Notes under the pieces: generated by a model
The model's input: the letters and a program-made list of their open reading frames with translations, nothing else
Database searches by the model: none
What the model was told of the DNA's origin: nothing
Position numbers and translations under genes: made by a program
Part shown: piece by piece, positions 7,085 through 10,732 of the stretch
Numbering within the stretch: the first letter of the stretch is position 1
How the letters are laid out: each line of letters starts with the position of its first letter
From: Bacteroidota bacterium
Lineage (GTDB): Bacteria; Bacteroidota; Bacteroidia; Bacteroidales; Rikenellaceae
Length of the DNA: 10,732 bases
Reading direction: 5' to 3'
Assembly: GCA_023443765.1 (NCBI GenBank)
Contig: JAEZTA010000057.1
Span: forward strand, 1-10,732

Positions 7085-8365
7085 ATGAGTAACCGCAGAG
7101 ATTTTCTGAAAAAAGTCGGCGGCCTTGCGCTGCTGACGGTGGTGCCGCGGAGCGTACTCGGAGGGCCGAAATTCGTGGCCCCGAGCGACCAGCTGACCAA
7201 GGGCATCATCGGCGTGGGCGGCATCGGCAAGAGCAGCTACCACTTCACCTCCAACGATGCATGCCGCCTTGTCGCCGTCTGCGACGTGGACCGCAAACAC
7301 CTCGAAAGCGCCATAGCCCTGGGTCAGAAGAAATTCGACAAGACCCTCGAAGGCTACCACGACTACCGGGACCTGATCACCGACGCCAATGTCGACATCG
7401 TACATATCGCCACTCCTCCGCACTGGCACGCCATCATGGCCGTCGAAGCGGCTAAGGCGGGCAAGGACATCTGGTGCGAGAAACCCATGACCCGAACCAT
7501 CGGGGAGGGTAAACGCGTCGTGGAGGCCGTGAAGCAGAACGGGCGGATCTTCCGCCTGAACACGTGGTTCCGCTTCAAGGATACCTTCTACGGACTGGGT
7601 ACGACCGTCGAGCCGCTGAAGAAGCTCGTCGACAGCGGCCTTCTGGGATGGCCCCTGAAGGTGACCATCTCGGGCGCCACGGGCTTCACGTGGAAATTCT
7701 TCTGGGTGGGGCAGGAAAACCTCCAGCCGCAGTCGGTTCCCGAAGAACTGGACTACGACATGTGGCTCGGCCCGGCACCCTACAAGCCCTATAATAAACA
7801 CCGCGTGCACCAGACCTTCCGCGGCTACTGGGACTACGACGGCGGCGGACTTACGGACATGGGCCAGCACTACATGGACCCGGTGCAGTACCTGCTGGGC
7901 AAGGACGATACCTCGCCCGTGAAGATCGAGGTCGACGCCCCGCAGCAGCACCCCGACGCCGTGGGCATCTGGCGTAAGATCGTCTACACCTACGACGACG
8001 GATGCCAGATCGTGCTCGAAGGCGAAGGCTACGAGAGCAAGGGCAAGGTCCCCTACATCGAAGGACCGCTGGGCAAGGTCTACCAGGGCTTCGAGTGTAC
8101 GATCCCCGATGTCATGGAGAAGATCTCCGAGATGCCCGACCCGGAGCCCCAGAACACCGACTTCCTGGCGTGCGTGCGCAACCGCGAACGTTTCGCCCTG
8201 GACGAGATGAAGGGGCACCGCAGCTCCACGCTGGTCAACCTGGGGGCCTGCGCCCTGCGGCTGAACCGCACGCTGCACTTCGACCCCGACAAGCAGCTCT
8301 TCGTCGGCGACGAGGCCGCCAACCGCCTCGTCGACCAGCCGACGCGCATGCCGTGGAAAATCTGA
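7085..8365 (+). CDS. Tat-exported Gfo/Idh/MocA-family sugar oxidoreductase
   Basis: An NAD(P)-dependent dehydrogenase for sugars or glycosides, predicted to act in the periplasm. The 426 residues begin SNRRDFLKK, a twin-arginine motif (R4-R5), then a hydrophobic stretch ending near VPRSVLGG. The Rossmann nucleotide loop GVGGIG is at 43-48. W130-C-E-K-P is the family EKP motif, with K133 the probable catalytic lysine. D258-M-G-Q-H262 has the same D-x3-H spacing as the Asp/His catalytic pair of inositol dehydrogenases, so the enzyme looks active. Tat export fits a protein folded around its cofactor before transport, as in glucose-fructose oxidoreductase. It lies between two DUF1080 genes, so the likely role is oxidising a glycoside (probably C3) to the keto-substrate of DUF1080, or reducing keto-products. 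It is 81 bp from the upstream gene and 22 bp from the downstream gene. The substrate is inferred only. Confidence 0.93.
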   Translation: MSNRRDFLKKVGGLALLTVVPRSVLGGPKFVAPSDQLTKGIIGVGGIGKSSYHFTSNDACRLVAVCDVDRKHLESAIALGQKKFDKTLEGYHDYRDLITDANVDIVHIATPPHWHAIMAVEAAKAGKDIWCEKPMTRTIGEGKRVVEAVKQNGRIFRLNTWFRFKDTFYGLGTTVEPLKKLVDSGLLGWPLKVTISGATGFTWKFFWVGQENLQPQSVPEELDYDMWLGPAPYKPYNKHRVHQTFRGYWDYDGGGLTDMGQHYMDPVQYLLGKDDTSPVKIEVDAPQQHPDAVGIWRKIVYTYDDGCQIVLEGEGYESKGKVPYIEGPLGKVYQGFECTIPDVMEKISEMPDPEPQNTDFLACVRNRERFALDEMKGHRSSTLVNLGACALRLNRTLHFDPDKQLFVGDEAANRLVDQPTRMPWKI

Positions 8366-8387
8366 TAACGCCCAAACCTGAAAAGTC

Positions 8388-10732
8388 ATGAAGAAGATCT
8401 TTATCACCATACTCCTCGCCGCCCTCGTGCCGTTTGTCGCCGGGGCGCAGGATGCACGCCAGCGCACCGCCGAAACGATCGTGGCGGACGGACTGGCCCA
8501 ACTCCCGTCCCAGACGCCCAAGGCGTTCGACGCTCTGATGCAGGAACTCGCAGCGACGGGCGCCGACGGAATCCGGATGATGGCGGGGATGCTCGTCCCG
8601 GCCTCCGAAGGGAAGAACGCCACGCTCGAATACGCCCTCAGCGGCGTTGTGAACTACGTCTCGGCCGAAGGCCGCGAACAGCTCGCCGACGGGGTCCGCG
8701 CCGGCCTTGCGGATGCCGTGGCCGCGTGCACGGACAAACCCAACCAGGCCTTCCTGCTCTCGCTGCTCCAGTTGTGCGCAACGCCCCGGGAGATCCCCGT
8801 ATTCCTGAAATACACCGGGGACAAGTACCTGGCGGACTACGCCGTGCGGGGACTTATCTCCACGCCGGGGAGCGACGAGGCGATCCTCGCCCTGATTGCA
8901 GAGAGCCCCGCCCCGAACGCCCTGCTGGCTTACGCCGCGGCTGAAAAGGGCCTCGCGGCAGCGGAACCCGCGCTGCTGAAATGGGCCGCCGACCCCACGG
9001 CCGATGTCCCGACGAAGGAGTCGGTCTGCAACGCACTGGCCAAATGCGGCACCGGCGCTTCGCTCGCCACGCTCGCCGCAGCGGCCAAAGCCGACGGCTA
9101 CGCCTTCACGAAGACGGACGCCACAGGGGCTTACGTGACCCTCGTCGCACGACTCGCCGCTGCAGGCGATTCGAAAGCCCTCTCGGCTGCCAAAGCCCTG
9201 CAGAAACCCGCCCTGCCGGAGCATGTCCGCGCTGCGGGACTGGGAATCGTCCTCAGCACGGATAAAAAGAAGCGGACGCAGGAGGTGCTCGCCGCCCTGA
9301 AGGACGCCGACCGGGCCTACCGCTGTGCGGCGCTCGACTGCGCCAACGCCTTTGCCGACGACGCGCTCTATGCCGCCATCGCCAAAAAGCTGCCGTCGCT
9401 GTCCGACGTTGCGAAGACCGATGTCATCAGCTGGCTGGGAACGCGCCACGCCGCATCGCAGGTTGCCGTCGTGGTAGAGGCCATAACCTCCCCGGACAAT
9501 GAACTGGCTTTGGCGGCGATCCGCGCTGCGGGTAAGATCGGCGGTCAGGAGGCATTGAACGCCCTGGTGGCCCAGCTCGGAGGGGCGCACGCCAAAGCGG
9601 CTTCCGCAGCTCTCGCGGGATTCAACGGAAAACCCAACGCGGCATTCGTCGCGGCCCTCGACGGCGACCCCGCGACGCAGGCCAACGCCCTGAAGCTCGT
9701 TGCCAAGCGGCGCATCACCACGGCAGCCGACAAGGTATTCGGCCTGCTCGGCTCCGGTGACAAAGCGGTCCGCACGGCGGCCTATGCCGCACTGGCCGGA
9801 GTCACGACCCCGAAGGATTTCAACCGGCTGTGCGACCTGCTGAACAAGGCGCAGGAGGGTGACGTGAAGGCCCTGCAGGCAGGACTGAGGAACGCCCTGG
9901 CGCAGGAAGCTCCCGACATGCAGTACAAGATGGTCGCAGGACAGATGGCCGCAGCCCCCGGGAAGGCACGCTACTACCCGCTGCTGGCGCAGGCCGCCAC
10001 CAACGACGCCGTGGAGGCGCTGCTGAAGGCCGACGACCAGGAGGCCGCATTCGCAGCCCTGCTCACGGTGAAGAACCCCTCGATGATCGACGTGCTCTAC
10101 ACCCTCGCCGGGAAGAACCCCGCCTGGACCGATGCCGCCATCTCGCGCTACACCGATTTTGCAATGGCATCGGCCAATACCCCGATGCGCAAGTACCAGC
10201 TCTACCGGAACGGACTGGAGGCGAACCCTTCGGCCGCAACGCAGAACAAACTGCTCAAGGCCCTCTCCAAGACCCCGGTATTCCCGGCATTGGTCCTCGC
10301 CGCGAAGTACATGGACGCTCCTGCGACGGCTGAAGCGGCGGCGCTGGTGGTGAAGACCGTGGCGGCGAAGAATCCCGAAATGGGAGGCCAGACGGTAGCC
10401 GCAGCCCTGAAGAAGGCCCTTGAGGTCTACACCGCGCTGGCCAGGTCGGATGCCGATGCAGGCTATGCCGTCGACGAGATAAAAGGCCTCCTGGCAAAAC
10501 TCCCCGAAACGGGATTCGAGCCCCTGTCGCTTGCCCCGGCCGACTGGAAGGCCGTCGTCGGAGACCCCGAAACCCGCAAGGCCATGAAGCCCAAGGCGCT
10601 GGCAAAGGCGCAGCAGGAGGCTGACGCCGCAATGACAAAGAACTGGACCGAAAACAACGGCATACTCACAGGTGCCGCAAACGCCGGTACAATAGCTTCA
10701 CACAAAGAATATGAAAACTTCGAACTGATCCT
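8388..10732 (+). CDS. Exported HEAT-repeat protein fused to a C-terminal DUF1080 domain, 3' partial
   Basis: The frame is open from the ATG at 8388 to the window edge, giving 781 residues plus two bases; the stop lies outside. MKKIFITILLAALVPFVAGAQ is a signal peptide without a lipobox, so a periplasmic location is likely. Residues of roughly 130-700 are an Ala/Leu-rich helical solenoid with HEAT-like units, clearest near 370-510 (for example NELALAAIRAAGKIGGQEAL). From about residue 709 the sequence changes to the N-terminal part of a DUF1080 domain: GFEPLSLAPADWKAVVGDP, LAKAQQEADAAM, KNWTENNGILTG, then HKEYENFELI. HEAT/DUF1080 fusions are known in Bacteroidota and Planctomycetes. The catalytic part is cut off. 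The solenoid may dock the partner oxidoreductase, a polymer, or another envelope protein. It starts 22 bp after the oxidoreductase stop, so the two are probably co-transcribed. Confidence 0.88.
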   Translation, partial: MKKIFITILLAALVPFVAGAQDARQRTAETIVADGLAQLPSQTPKAFDALMQELAATGADGIRMMAGMLVPASEGKNATLEYALSGVVNYVSAEGREQLADGVRAGLADAVAACTDKPNQAFLLSLLQLCATPREIPVFLKYTGDKYLADYAVRGLISTPGSDEAILALIAESPAPNALLAYAAAEKGLAAAEPALLKWAADPTADVPTKESVCNALAKCGTGASLATLAAAAKADGYAFTKTDATGAYVTLVARLAAAGDSKALSAAKALQKPALPEHVRAAGLGIVLSTDKKKRTQEVLAALKDADRAYRCAALDCANAFADDALYAAIAKKLPSLSDVAKTDVISWLGTRHAASQVAVVVEAITSPDNELALAAIRAAGKIGGQEALNALVAQLGGAHAKAASAALAGFNGKPNAAFVAALDGDPATQANALKLVAKRRITTAADKVFGLLGSGDKAVRTAAYAALAGVTTPKDFNRLCDLLNKAQEGDVKALQAGLRNALAQEAPDMQYKMVAGQMAAAPGKARYYPLLAQAATNDAVEALLKADDQEAAFAALLTVKNPSMIDVLYTLAGKNPAWTDAAISRYTDFAMASANTPMRKYQLYRNGLEANPSAATQNKLLKALSKTPVFPALVLAAKYMDAPATAEAAALVVKTVAAKNPEMGGQTVAAALKKALEVYTALARSDADAGYAVDEIKGLLAKLPETGFEPLSLAPADWKAVVGDPETRKAMKPKALAKAQQEADAAMTKNWTENNGILTGAANAGTIASHKEYENFELI

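Noticed and set aside
7040..8623. Long open frame on the minus strand opposite the oxidoreductase
   Set aside because: It is antisense to a gene with clear family motifs, has no recognisable domain, and long antisense frames are expected in GC-rich coding DNA with strong third-position bias.
8235..9590. Second long minus-strand frame opposite the HEAT-repeat gene
   Set aside because: The protein is rich in Gly and Arg without motifs, and the plus-strand frame has a signal peptide, HEAT pattern and a DUF1080 start.
1..10732. RNA genes, CRISPR arrays, insertion sequences, integrase or phage genes
   Set aside because: None seen: no tRNA-like cloverleaf, no repeat-spacer array, no transposase motifs or terminal repeats.

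Overview
The window looks like a glycan-use locus from a gut Bacteroidota. It has a SusC/SusD pair, a BACON lipoprotein, lipoprotein signal peptides, A-rich start regions without Shine-Dalgarno motifs, and one Bacteroidetes-type TAnnTTTG promoter box. The GC-rich coding sequence and codon use fit Rikenellaceae such as Alistipes better than Bacteroides. That genus guess comes from composition and style only. All recognised genes lie on the plus strand.

Block 1 (1-5460) is a polysaccharide-uptake operon. It holds a SusC-like TonB-dependent transporter whose 5' end lies outside the window, a SusD-like lipoprotein, and a 124-residue lipoprotein that is little more than one BACON domain. The visible SusC start is the tail of an STN domain, so this transporter is probably also a transducer for an ECF-sigma/FecR anti-sigma pair. 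A run of ten G lies in the coding sequence just after the STN tail. Block 1 ends at a terminator-like hairpin at 5485-5523.

The 5461-5698 gap is AT-rich. It carries the terminator, a candidate -7 box and, downstream of it, a striking near-palindrome plus an extra half-site inside a larger inverted repeat. This is probably an operator, a structured leader RNA, or both.

Block 2 (5699 to the end) is a second operon. It encodes a lipoprotein with two DUF1080 domains, a Gfo/Idh/MocA oxidoreductase with a twin-arginine signal, and an exported HEAT-repeat protein that runs into a third DUF1080 domain as the window ends. DUF1080 (PF06439) is the 3-keto-disaccharide hydrolase family, and Gfo/Idh/MocA enzymes can make or reduce keto-sugars. 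The likely scheme is that block 1 captures and imports a glycoside, the Tat-exported dehydrogenase oxidises it (probably at C3), and the DUF1080 proteins cleave the keto-glycoside. No ordinary hydrolytic glycoside hydrolase is visible in the window. This periplasmic oxidise-then-cleave route with three DUF1080 domains is the most interesting system here.
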